From assembly GCA_002398845.1 (NCBI GenBank), contig DHBY01000046.1, forward strand, positions 1 to 63,624: a stretch of DNA of 63,624 nucleotides, in the 5' to 3' direction. Within the stretch, counting starts at the first letter, position 1, and each line of letters opens with the position of its first letter. This DNA is from Firmicutes bacterium UBA4916 (GTDB lineage: Bacteria; Bacillota; Clostridia; Tissierellales; Tepidimicrobiaceae). Below are positions 45,105-52,105 of the stretch, piece after piece. The position numbers and the translations under genes were made by a program. A model generated the notes under the pieces. It saw only the letters and a list, made by a program, of their open reading frames with translations, was not told where the DNA came from and searched no databases.

Positions 45105-45761
45105 ATGATAAAAAACTATGAGGACTTAGACAATTATATATCACAACTTAAATCCTATATTTCCAAGGAAGAAGGTAAAAAAGAAAAGATAATTGAACAA
45201 ATTGAAGAAAATAAACAGTCTATAAAAGATATTCAATCAGAAACAGATTTAATAGAAAAGGTTAGCGTGCTTTTACAGAGAACCTCGGAGTTTGCTAGAA
45301 ACCAAGCCAAAGTTCAAATTGAATCTTTAGTAACAAATTGTTTGCAGTATATCTTTGATAATAATATTGAATTTAAAATTGAAATCGAGGAACTATATGG
45401 TAAGGCTAATGCTGAATTTTATGTGATTACAAAAGCAGATGATATGATAATAAAAACAAAGCCTGAACAATCAAGAGGTGGCGGGGTTGTGGATATTATA
45501 TCCTTAGCATTGCGTATATCTTTTCTTGAAGTTCATAAACCTAAGATAGAAGGACCACTTATTTTGGATGAACCTGCTAAACATGTTAGCGAGGATTATA
45601 TATTTAATGTGGCAGATTTTTTGAAAAGGACATCAGAAATGTTTGATAGACAAATTATAATGGTGACTCATAATAATCATCTTTCATCTATTGGTACAAA
45701 TGCATATAGAGTCTATATGAAAGGTACAGAAAGCTATTTAGAGAAGATAACCTCAAGCTAG
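45105..45761 (+). CDS. Rad50/SbcC-like ATPase, C-terminal half
   Basis: A 218-residue protein: helical coiled coil at about 1-75, then the C-terminal ABC lobe. The ABC signature appears as SRGGGVVDIIS (123-133), Walker B PLILDEP at 151-157, D-loop AKHVS, and the H-loop His189 in VTHN. There is no Walker A. It is thus complementary to the 43394 protein, which has Walker A only, and together they would give one complete Rad50-like ATPase. It starts 4 bases after the previous stop with a weak site (AGAAGTGA), suggesting translational coupling. Confidence 0.8.
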   Translation: MIKNYEDLDNYISQLKSYISKEEGKKEKIIEQIEENKQSIKDIQSETDLIEKVSVLLQRTSEFARNQAKVQIESLVTNCLQYIFDNNIEFKIEIEELYGKANAEFYVITKADDMIIKTKPEQSRGGGVVDIISLALRISFLEVHKPKIEGPLILDEPAKHVSEDYIFNVADFLKRTSEMFDRQIIMVTHNNHLSSIGTNAYRVYMKGTESYLEKITSS

Positions 45762-45789
45762 TGGAATCCCTGACCCTAAACTAATCCAC

Positions 45790-45818
45790 TTGACATATTT
45801 ATGAAAAAGTAATAAAAT
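45790..45818 (+). promoter_or_regulatory. Strong vegetative promoter upstream of rny
   Basis: TTGACA (45790-45795) and TAAAAT (45813-45818) are 17 bases apart. Transcription from about 45825 runs into the terminator at 45860-45889 before reaching rny. Confidence 0.7.
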
Positions 45819-45859
45819 AAAATCGTACTTAGCTATACAAAAGTATATGTGTAGACTCT

Positions 45860-45889
45860 ATAAGCCGAGACTACTCGGTTTATATTTTT
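45860..45889 (+). terminator. Intrinsic terminator in the rny leader
   Basis: ATAAGCCGAG (45860-45869) pairs with CTCGGTTTAT (45874-45883, one G-U), tetraloop ACTA, followed by ATTTTTG. It lies about 65 bases after a promoter and 70 bases before rny, so it either ends a short RNA, terminates the preceding operon or attenuates rny. Confidence 0.75.
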
Positions 45890-45960
45890 GTTCAATGCTT
45901 TATTTAAAAGAATATGTAGTATGAAACTTGAAAACTAAATAGAATTGGAGGTGCATCGTT

Positions 45961-47490
45961 ATTGAACTAATAAAAATAATTATAGGTACTTTTATTGGTA
46001 TTATTATTGGTTTTTATATAAGAAAAACCATAGCTGAAGGAAAAATTAAAAATGCTGAAGAATTAGCAAAAAAAATTATTGAAGATGCAAATAGGGATGC
46101 TGAGACAAATAAAAAAGAACTTCTATTGGAAGCAAAAGAAGAAATTCATCGAATAAGAACTGAGAATGAAAAAGAAAATAGGGAAAGAAGATCTGAAATC
46201 CAGAAGTTAGAGAGACGTCTCTTAAATAAGGAAGAATCCATTGATAGAAAGAGTGAATCTCTTGAAAAGAAAGAAGAACTTCTTGCTAAAAGATCAAAAG
46301 AATTAGATGAAAAAGAAACTCGTATTGATGAATTATATAGTGAGCAAGTTGAAGAACTAGAAAGGCTTTCAGGTTTAACCTCTGATGAGGCTAAGGAACT
46401 ATTGTTAAATGATATTAGAAAAGAAATTTCTCATGAATCAGCTTTGATGATTAAAGAAGCGGAAAACAAGTCAAAAGAGGAAGCTGAAAAGAAAGCAAGG
46501 GAAATTATTTCATGCGCAATTCAAAAATGTGCCGCCGATCATGTAACAGAATCAACAGTAACTGTTGTTGCTTTGCCAAACGATGAAATGAAAGGCAGGA
46601 TAATTGGTAGGGAAGGCAGAAATATTCGAACCCTTGAAACTCTAACGGGAATTGATTTAATAATAGATGATACTCCAGAGGCTGTAGTATTATCAGGATT
46701 TGACCCTATTAGGAGAGAAGTTGCAAGGATTGCCTTAGAAAAATTAATTGTAGATGGAAGAATACATCCAGCAAGAATTGAAGAAATGGTTGAAAAAGCT
46801 AAGAAAGAAGTTGAAAATACTATTAGAGAAGAAGGAGAGCAAGCAGCCTTTGAAACCGGAATTCATGGTCTTCATACAGAGTTAATAAAACTACTAGGTA
46901 GATTAAAATATAGAACAAGTTACGGTCAAAATGTGCTTAGACATTCTGTTGAAGTTGCTCATCTAGCTGGAGTTATGGCAGCAGAGTTAGGTGCAGATGT
47001 AAAAGTAGCAAAAAGAGCCGGTTTATTACATGATATAGGTAAAGCTGTGGATCATGAGGTAGAGGGTCCTCACGTAGATATTGGCGTGGATTTAGCAAGA
47101 AAATATAGGGAATCTAAAGAAGTAATTCATGCAATTGCAGCTCATCATGGAGATATAGAACCTCAAACTGTGGAAGCAGTACTTGTACAAGCAGCTGATG
47201 CAATATCTGCCGCAAGGCCAGGTGCAAGAAGGGAAACCTTAGAAGCCTATATTAAAAGGCTAGAAAAATTAGAGGAAATTGCCAATTCCTTTGAAGGTAT
47301 AGAAAAGTCTTACGCAATTCAAGCAGGTCGTGAAATAAGGATTATGGTAAAACCTGAAGATATTAAGGATGATGAAATAATTCACACTGCTAGGGAAATT
47401 GTAAAGAGAATAGAGACTGAGCTTGATTATCCAGGACAAATTAAGGTTAACGTAATTAGGGAAACTCGCGCTATTGAATATGCAAAATAA
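45961..47490 (+). CDS. rny: Ribonuclease Y, apparently starting at ATT
   Basis: Membrane-anchored endoribonuclease of the Firmicute degradosome, 509 residues from this start. N-terminal membrane helix (about 4-20), long coiled coil (about 25-190), KH domain (MKGRIIGREGRNIRTLE near 210), HD domain with HDIGKAVDHE near 360. The first canonical in-frame start is TTG 46126, which would delete the anchor and part of the coil and lacks a ribosome site. GGAGGTG (45947-45953) instead points to ATT at 45961, preceding ELIKIIIGTFIG, which aligns with normal RNase Y starts. An in-frame TAG at 45940 excludes longer forms. Confidence 0.85.
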   Translation: MELIKIIIGTFIGIIIGFYIRKTIAEGKIKNAEELAKKIIEDANRDAETNKKELLLEAKEEIHRIRTENEKENRERRSEIQKLERRLLNKEESIDRKSESLEKKEELLAKRSKELDEKETRIDELYSEQVEELERLSGLTSDEAKELLLNDIRKEISHESALMIKEAENKSKEEAEKKAREIISCAIQKCAADHVTESTVTVVALPNDEMKGRIIGREGRNIRTLETLTGIDLIIDDTPEAVVLSGFDPIRREVARIALEKLIVDGRIHPARIEEMVEKAKKEVENTIREEGEQAAFETGIHGLHTELIKLLGRLKYRTSYGQNVLRHSVEVAHLAGVMAAELGADVKVAKRAGLLHDIGKAVDHEVEGPHVDIGVDLARKYRESKEVIHAIAAHHGDIEPQTVEAVLVQAADAISAARPGARRETLEAYIKRLEKLEEIANSFEGIEKSYAIQAGREIRIMVKPEDIKDDEIIHTAREIVKRIETELDYPGQIKVNVIRETRAIEYAK

Positions 47491-47567
47491 GATTTTATAG
47501 GAATATGATTACTATTTTATGATTTCTGTATAAAAATTCAATTTTTTATAAAATCTTTTAAAATAAA

Positions 47568-47594
47568 AGAGGATTTTTGGGTTATCTGTAGAAT
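47568..47594 (+). promoter_or_regulatory. Candidate sigma-H promoter of spoVS
   Basis: AGAGGATTT (47568-47576) and GTAGAAT (47588-47594), 11 bases apart, fit the Bacillus sigma-H pattern RnAGGAwWW-n11/12-RnnGAAT. Bacillus spoVS is sigma-H dependent. Confidence 0.55.
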
Positions 47595-47644
47595 TAGTAA
47601 TATAGATATAAAATATATTAATATAGTGTAGAGGGGGATATTTA

Positions 47645-47905
47645 ATGGATGTATTAAAAGTATCAGCAAAATCAAGTCCAAATTCTGTAGCGGGAGCACT
47701 AGCTGGAGTTCTAAGAGAAAGAGGCAATGCCGAACTCCAAGCGATAGGGGCAGGTGCTTTAAATCAAGCAGTTAAGGCAGTAGCTATAGCACGAGGATTT
47801 GTGGCGCCTAGTGGAATTGATCTAATTTGTATACCAGCTTTTACCGACATCGAAATTGATGGTGAAGAAAGGACAGCTATTAAGCTAATTGTAGAGCCAA
47901 GATAA
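47645..47905 (+). CDS. spoVS: Stage V sporulation protein S
   Basis: An 86-residue Alba-fold SpoVS. The near-invariant segments KVSAKSSPNSVAGALAGV and GAGALNQAVKAVAIARGF are intact. In Bacillus it acts around stage V and affects septation and coat maturation, directly downstream of rny (ymdA) and ymdB; here it follows rny with no ymdB. GAGGGGG stands about 8 bases before the ATG. A sigma-H-like promoter lies about 55 bases upstream and a strong terminator follows, so it is probably monocistronic. Confidence 0.95.
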   Translation: MDVLKVSAKSSPNSVAGALAGVLRERGNAELQAIGAGALNQAVKAVAIARGFVAPSGIDLICIPAFTDIEIDGEERTAIKLIVEPR

Positions 47906-47926
47906 GTTATAAAAATGAAGTATAAT

Positions 47927-47958
47927 AAAAAAACCTGCTAAAAATAGCAGGTTTTTTT
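47927..47958 (+). terminator. Terminator after spoVS
   Basis: A 14-bp perfect stem (47927-47940 with 47945-47958, core CCTGCTA), AAAA loop and a run of seven T. Confidence 0.9.
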
Positions 47959-47977
47959 ATTAATAGCTAAAAGCATC

Positions 47978-48007
47978 TTGATACTAAAGCTAAAAATTGT
48001 ATATAAT
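47978..48007 (+). promoter_or_regulatory. Promoter of the PHP-padR pair
   Basis: TTGATA (47978-47983) and TATAAT (48002-48007) with an 18-base spacer; the PHP gene starts 30 bases downstream. Confidence 0.65.
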
Positions 48008-48037
48008 ACTGTTATAGTATTAAAAGGAGAGCTTGAT

Positions 48038-48856
48038 ATGATATTTGATTTACATGTACATACTACCTATTCTGATGGATTACTTACCCCTAATGAAGTA
48101 ATTGATTTGGCTGTAAAAAAAGGTATTGATGGCATAGCTATTACGGATCATGATACCATCCTAGGCATAGAACCTGCTATTCAATATAGCAAACGGATTG
48201 ATGGAATATTTATAATCCCAGGTATTGAATTAGGTTGTGTTTATGGAGATGAGGATATTCATATACTTGGATATTTTATCGATTATAAATCCCCTGATAT
48301 AATATATGAAACCAATAGATTAAAAGATGATAGGATCTTAAGAGGATTAAAAATGATAGATAAGATAAATGCTTTAGGAATGAAATTAGATCCCTTAGAA
48401 GTTAAGTCTTTGGCAAAGAATGATTATATTGGCAGACCTCATATAGCTAGGGCATTGGTAAAAAGAGGATATGTTGATAGTGTTCAAGAAGCATTTGAAA
48501 TGTATTTGAATAGAGGAAAGCAAGCCTTCGTAGAAAGACATACTTTGAGTGTAAAAGAGTCAATAGACCTTATACATAGATTAAAAGGAATAGCTGTATT
48601 AGCTCATCCTGGATTGTTAAAGAATAAAAAGGCAATAGAATACTGTATAGAAAAGGGTATTGATGGATTAGAGGCCATACATTCTAAACATACTAAAGAT
48701 AATGTTAAGAACATATTGGACATTGGAAATAAGCATAATCTAATAATTACTGGAGGCTCAGATTGTCATGGCGAAATTATTAATGGAGAATATTTATTGG
48801 GAAAATATTATATAAATATAGATCATATTTCAAATATGAAAGGAAGGATAAAATGA
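48038..48856 (+). CDS. PHP-domain phosphoesterase (TrpH/RNase AM-like)
   Basis: A 272-residue stand-alone PHP domain. Motif I DLHVHTTYSDG at residues 4-14, ITDHDT near 35, PGIELGC near 63, and the later metal residues in GRPHIARAL, LAHPGLL and GGSDCHG. Enzymes of this family remove phosphates from nucleotide 3' ends or degrade short RNAs from the 5' end. ATG 48038 follows AAGGAGAG; an upstream in-frame start at 47978 would lie in the promoter. Its end overlaps the padR start by 4 bases (ATGA). Confidence 0.88.
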   Translation: MIFDLHVHTTYSDGLLTPNEVIDLAVKKGIDGIAITDHDTILGIEPAIQYSKRIDGIFIIPGIELGCVYGDEDIHILGYFIDYKSPDIIYETNRLKDDRILRGLKMIDKINALGMKLDPLEVKSLAKNDYIGRPHIARALVKRGYVDSVQEAFEMYLNRGKQAFVERHTLSVKESIDLIHRLKGIAVLAHPGLLKNKKAIEYCIEKGIDGLEAIHSKHTKDNVKNILDIGNKHNLIITGGSDCHGEIINGEYLLGKYYINIDHISNMKGRIK

Positions 48857-49236
48857 CAAAATATAGAGGTGAAAGAAATAGACAATTTCCTTCTAAGATT
48901 AGCACTACTTCCTTTGTGAAACTTTATATTTTACATTTATTAAAAGAAAAAAGTTATTATGGAAATGAAATAATAGATGAAATTAAAAGTAGATTAGATA
49001 ATAAATGGGAACCAAGCCCTGGTATGGTATATCCTCTTCTTAGAGAATTAGAAGAAGAAGGGTATGTTACTGGTTGGTGGGATGAGCCAGATAAAAGGTC
49101 TATTAGGCGATACCGCCTTACAGATGAAGGATATAAACATTATCAAATAATTTTGTTACAATACAAACCAATATTTGAAGATTCCCTACATATTGTGCAA
49201 AATGTACTTAAAGATATATACAATATGAAATTTTGA
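48853..49236 (+). CDS. PadR-family transcriptional regulator
   Basis: A 127-residue regulator. The winged helix contains LYILHLLKEKSYYGNEIIDEI, then WEPSPGMVYPLLRELEEEGYV (the PadR recognition and wing region), then RRYRLTDEGYKHYQ; a short C-terminal dimerisation helix follows. Overlap with the PHP gene implies co-translation, which is unusual company for PadR, normally found beside transporter or drug-efflux genes. Target unknown. Confidence 0.88.
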   Translation: MTKYRGERNRQFPSKISTTSFVKLYILHLLKEKSYYGNEIIDEIKSRLDNKWEPSPGMVYPLLRELEEEGYVTGWWDEPDKRSIRRYRLTDEGYKHYQIILLQYKPIFEDSLHIVQNVLKDIYNMKF

Positions 49237-49290
49237 TATTAAATTAACAAAAAAAGAAGGAATAAAGCTTTTTGTATAGAAACTAATATA

Positions 49291-49309
49291 TAGGATTTAA
49301 TTAATCCTA
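49291..49309. repeat. Inverted repeat after padR
   Basis: TAGGATT (49291-49297) and AATCCTA (49303-49309) around a 5-base loop in the padR-aminotransferase gap; no T run. Possible operator or weak terminator. Confidence 0.35.
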
Positions 49310-49400
49310 TTAGAAAGAGCCTTTGTTTATATTAATGAACAGGTTAAGATTTATACTTTCCAATAAGCTATAATAAAATGATAAAATGGAGGTTATTAAT

Positions 49401-50594
49401 ATGAATTTAAATTTATCAAAAAAAGGATTAAAAATTTCTCCATCAGTAACCCTTGAAATTACTGCAAAAGCAAAAGCTATGAAAGCTGAAGGAATTGATG
49501 TTGTAAGCTTTGGTGCTGGTGAGCCAGATTTTAACACCCCTGAAAACATTAGAAAAGAAGGTATTAGAGCAATAGAAGAAGGCCTAACAAGATACACTCC
49601 TGCTTCAGGAATAATTGAACTTAAAAAAGCTGTTTGTGAAAAATTTAAAAATGACAATGGCCTCAATTACTCACCAAGCAATATAATTATATCAAGTGGA
49701 GCCAAACACTCTATTTACAATGCTCTAATGGCAATTATTAATCCAGGGGATGAAGTTATCATAGGTGTACCATATTGGGTAAGTTATCCTGAACTAGTTA
49801 AGATATCAGGTGGAGAACCAGTATATGTACAAACAAAGGAAGAAAATGATTTTAAATTTACCGTTTCTGATTTGAATAAAGTTTTAACTGATAAAACAAA
49901 AGCAATAATATTAAATAGTCCAAGCAATCCCACAGGTGCAATATATGATGAAAATGATTTAAGGGAAATTGCAAATTGGGCAGTTGAAAACAATATATTC
50001 GTAATTTCCGATGAAATATATGAAAAATTAGTATATGATGGGAATCATATTAGCATTGCCTCTTTTAATGAAGATATTAAAAATTTAACCATTGTAATAA
50101 ATGGCATGTCCAAAGCTTATGCTATGACTGGATGGAGGATAGGCTTTGCAGCAGCTCATGAAAGTATTGTAAAGGTAATGAGTAATCTTCAAAGTCATAC
50201 CACTTCTAATCCATGTTCTATCTCCCAATATGCTAGTGTAGTGGGACTAATGGGCGATCAAAGCAGTGTAGAAGACATGAGGAAACATTTTGAAGAAAGA
50301 AGAAATTATATGGTAGATACCATTAATTCGATAAAGGGATTAAGCTGTAGAAAACCAAAAGGTGCTTTTTATATAATGATAAACATTACCCAATTAAAGG
50401 GAAAAGCTATAAGGGGAACAAAAATTAATAGTTCATTAGATTTTGCAAAAGTTCTACTCGATGAAAGTAAAGTAGCAGTTATTCCTGGAATAGGTTTTGG
50501 TGATGATGATTATATTAGATTATCATACGCAACATCAATGGAGAACATTGAAAAAGGTCTTAGTAGAATAAAAGACATTGTTGAAAATGCTTAG
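49401..50594 (+). CDS. Pyridoxal-phosphate-dependent aminotransferase (aspartate aminotransferase class I)
   Basis: A 397-residue fold-type I aminotransferase. SFGAGEPDFNTP near residue 33, the Asn/Pro-rich NSPSNPTGA near 173, and the PLP Lys in SKAYAMTGWRIG near 238, with the substrate-binding Arg near the end in YIRLSYA. It most resembles the AspC/PatA branch acting on aspartate or aromatic substrates; specificity cannot be read by eye. ATG 49401 follows TGGAGGTT; ATG 49386 overlaps that site. A terminator follows. Confidence 0.92.
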   Translation: MNLNLSKKGLKISPSVTLEITAKAKAMKAEGIDVVSFGAGEPDFNTPENIRKEGIRAIEEGLTRYTPASGIIELKKAVCEKFKNDNGLNYSPSNIIISSGAKHSIYNALMAIINPGDEVIIGVPYWVSYPELVKISGGEPVYVQTKEENDFKFTVSDLNKVLTDKTKAIILNSPSNPTGAIYDENDLREIANWAVENNIFVISDEIYEKLVYDGNHISIASFNEDIKNLTIVINGMSKAYAMTGWRIGFAAAHESIVKVMSNLQSHTTSNPCSISQYASVVGLMGDQSSVEDMRKHFEERRNYMVDTINSIKGLSCRKPKGAFYIMINITQLKGKAIRGTKINSSLDFAKVLLDESKVAVIPGIGFGDDDYIRLSYATSMENIEKGLSRIKDIVENA

Positions 50595-50641
50595 TATTAT
50601 AAACATTATATTTTAAATTAATTAATATAGATTATATATTC

Positions 50642-50672
50642 AAGGTTTACATAAATTTATTATGTAAACCTT
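50642..50672 (+). terminator. Terminator after the aminotransferase gene
   Basis: AAGGTTTACATAA (50642-50654) pairs perfectly with TTATGTAAACCTT (50660-50672), followed by ATTTAAAAT. Confidence 0.75.
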
Positions 50673-50731
50673 ATTTAAAATTTCATACAATTTATTAGTA
50701 AGTTTTAATATAAAAGATAGTTGGTGAATAT

Positions 50732-51421
50732 ATGAAACGCTATTTAAGAAACATGAATGCCTTGTCTATTGAAGATATTGATAAACTACATGATAGCAAG
50801 GTTTGCGTAATTGGCTGCGGCGGTTTAGGCGGATATATAATTGAAATGCTAGGGAGAATTGGTGTAGGGTATATAACGGCAATAGACGGAGATGTTTTTG
50901 ATGAAACCAATTTAAATAGGCAATTAATAAGCCATACAAAAAATATAGGGATGGGGAAATCAGAAGAAGCTAGGAAAAGAATGAGGTTAGTCAATCCTCA
51001 CATACATATAGAGGCTGTTAAGGCTATGGTAGATGAATCTAATGCAATAACATTAATTAAAGGTCATGATGTGGTTATAGATGCGTTAGACAGCATTAAA
51101 ACTAGATTAATAGTTCAATCTGCCTCATCAGAATTAAATATTCCTATGGTCCATGGAGCTATTGGAGGATTTTATGGCCAAGCAACTACTATTTTTCCTA
51201 GTGATAATACCTTAGACTTTATTTATCCAAAAAATAGAGATGGTGAAAAGGGGATAGAGAAAGAATTAGGTAACCCATCATTTATGCCTCCATTGATAGC
51301 TTCCATAGAAGTTGCAGAGGTAATAAAAATACTTATTAATAGAGGAGACTTATTAAGAAAAAAAATACTGTTTATAGATGTACTGAATAATAGTTTTGAC
51401 TTGGTGGACTTAAACGATTGA
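50732..51421 (+). CDS. HesA/MoeB/ThiF-family protein lacking zinc and catalytic cysteines
   Basis: A 229-residue E1-like adenylation domain: nucleotide-binding GCGGLGGYI near residue 29, DGDVFDETNLNRQ near 53 with the conserved Arg, and DALDSIKTR near 117. Canonical MoeB/ThiF enzymes have two CxxC zinc pairs and, in many, a catalytic Cys after the adenylation core. Here the only cysteines are residues 25 and 29 near the N-terminus. It could adenylate a C-terminal Gly-Gly partner without forming a thioester, or act on tRNA like TcdA. No ThiS/MoaD-like partner gene is seen beside it. Confidence 0.82.
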   Translation: MKRYLRNMNALSIEDIDKLHDSKVCVIGCGGLGGYIIEMLGRIGVGYITAIDGDVFDETNLNRQLISHTKNIGMGKSEEARKRMRLVNPHIHIEAVKAMVDESNAITLIKGHDVVIDALDSIKTRLIVQSASSELNIPMVHGAIGGFYGQATTIFPSDNTLDFIYPKNRDGEKGIEKELGNPSFMPPLIASIEVAEVIKILINRGDLLRKKILFIDVLNNSFDLVDLND

Positions 51422-51589
51422 CCATAATATAATTATGTAAACTTGATGCGATAATAAAATATCCATAAGACAATTCATAATACCCACATGGACATGGGTT
51501 TATACTAGCTATTATTATAAATTTTGATGGATAAGTAAGGACAGTATTTACCCTTTAAGTATAAAATAGCTATAGGTTTACTTTTATAG

Positions 51590-51691
51590 GATGTAGATAG
51601 AATAATTTTTAGAAATGAAGAATTAAAAATGAATGAGATTCCATTTGAATTTGAATTGCTAAAAGTAACATTTGAAGAAAGCTTTGAGTGA
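51590..51691 (+). pseudogene. Possible coding remnant
   Basis: A 33-codon open stretch bounded by stops, containing an ATG at 51629 that gives the 20-residue MNEIPFEFELLKVTFEESFE. It has no ribosome site, but its codon pattern is more protein-like than the flanking sequence. I cannot assign a family; it may be chance. Confidence 0.25.
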
Positions 51692-51970
51692 ATTACGAAT
51701 ACATTAATTATAAGGTAGATTATTATGATAAGAATTTTTAATTTACCTTATAATTTCTAAATAATTTCTAAAAATCCATCAAATAAACTATAATTTCCAA
51801 TATTAATACATTAACAAGCTTAAATTTTTACCATATAAGACCAACTAGGCTTATAAAGCCTTAAAATTCATTATAACAAATTTTATCCCTTAGTCATATA
51901 AATACCTTAGTATGCTTATAAGCTTCTCTTATAACGGCGATAAAAAGCCCGCTTTTATGTTCTCATCAAA

Positions 51971-51999
51971 TTTACTTTCAAACTTTATTAAAATATATT
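51971..51999 (+). promoter_or_regulatory. Candidate promoter of the tyrosine recombinase gene
   Basis: TTTACT (51971-51976) and TATATT (51994-51999) with a 17-base spacer, about 40 bases before the palindrome. Confidence 0.45.
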
Positions 52000-52036
52000 T
52001 CTTAAAAAGAAGGATTTTTTAAAACCTATGTCGAAC

Positions 52037-52080
52037 TATATAAATAGTCACAAAATATCTATTTTGTGACTATTTATATA
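52037..52080. repeat. Perfect 21-bp inverted repeat before the recombinase gene
   Basis: The left arm 52037-52057 (contains AGTCACAAAATA) and the right arm 52060-52080 are exactly complementary, separated by two bases. It ends 25 bases before the recombinase ATG, with the ribosome site in between. No T run follows, so it is not a normal terminator; it could be an operator, an mRNA structure or a recombinase-related site. Confidence 0.85.
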
Positions 52081-52105
52081 GGAAATGAAGAAAAGAGGGA
52101 CAAAC

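Larger units (their letters stand above)
51422..52105. other. Long non-coding stretch between the ThiF-like gene and the recombinase gene
   Basis: This is the only gap over 300 bases in the window. It holds a weak hairpin just after the ThiF gene (ACCCA/TGGGT near 51480-51500), a short open stretch at 51590-51691 that may be a decayed coding fragment, a candidate promoter at 51971-51999 and a large palindrome at 52037-52080. I see no full gene, RNA gene or transposon end. Confidence 0.6.

Noticed and set aside
44836..45105. Frameshift or sequencing error as the cause of the three-piece Rad50-like ATPase
   Set aside because: The first break has its own strong AAGGAGG and ATG, the second a plausible ATG, and the halves have separate N-termini; a single error cannot join all three frames.
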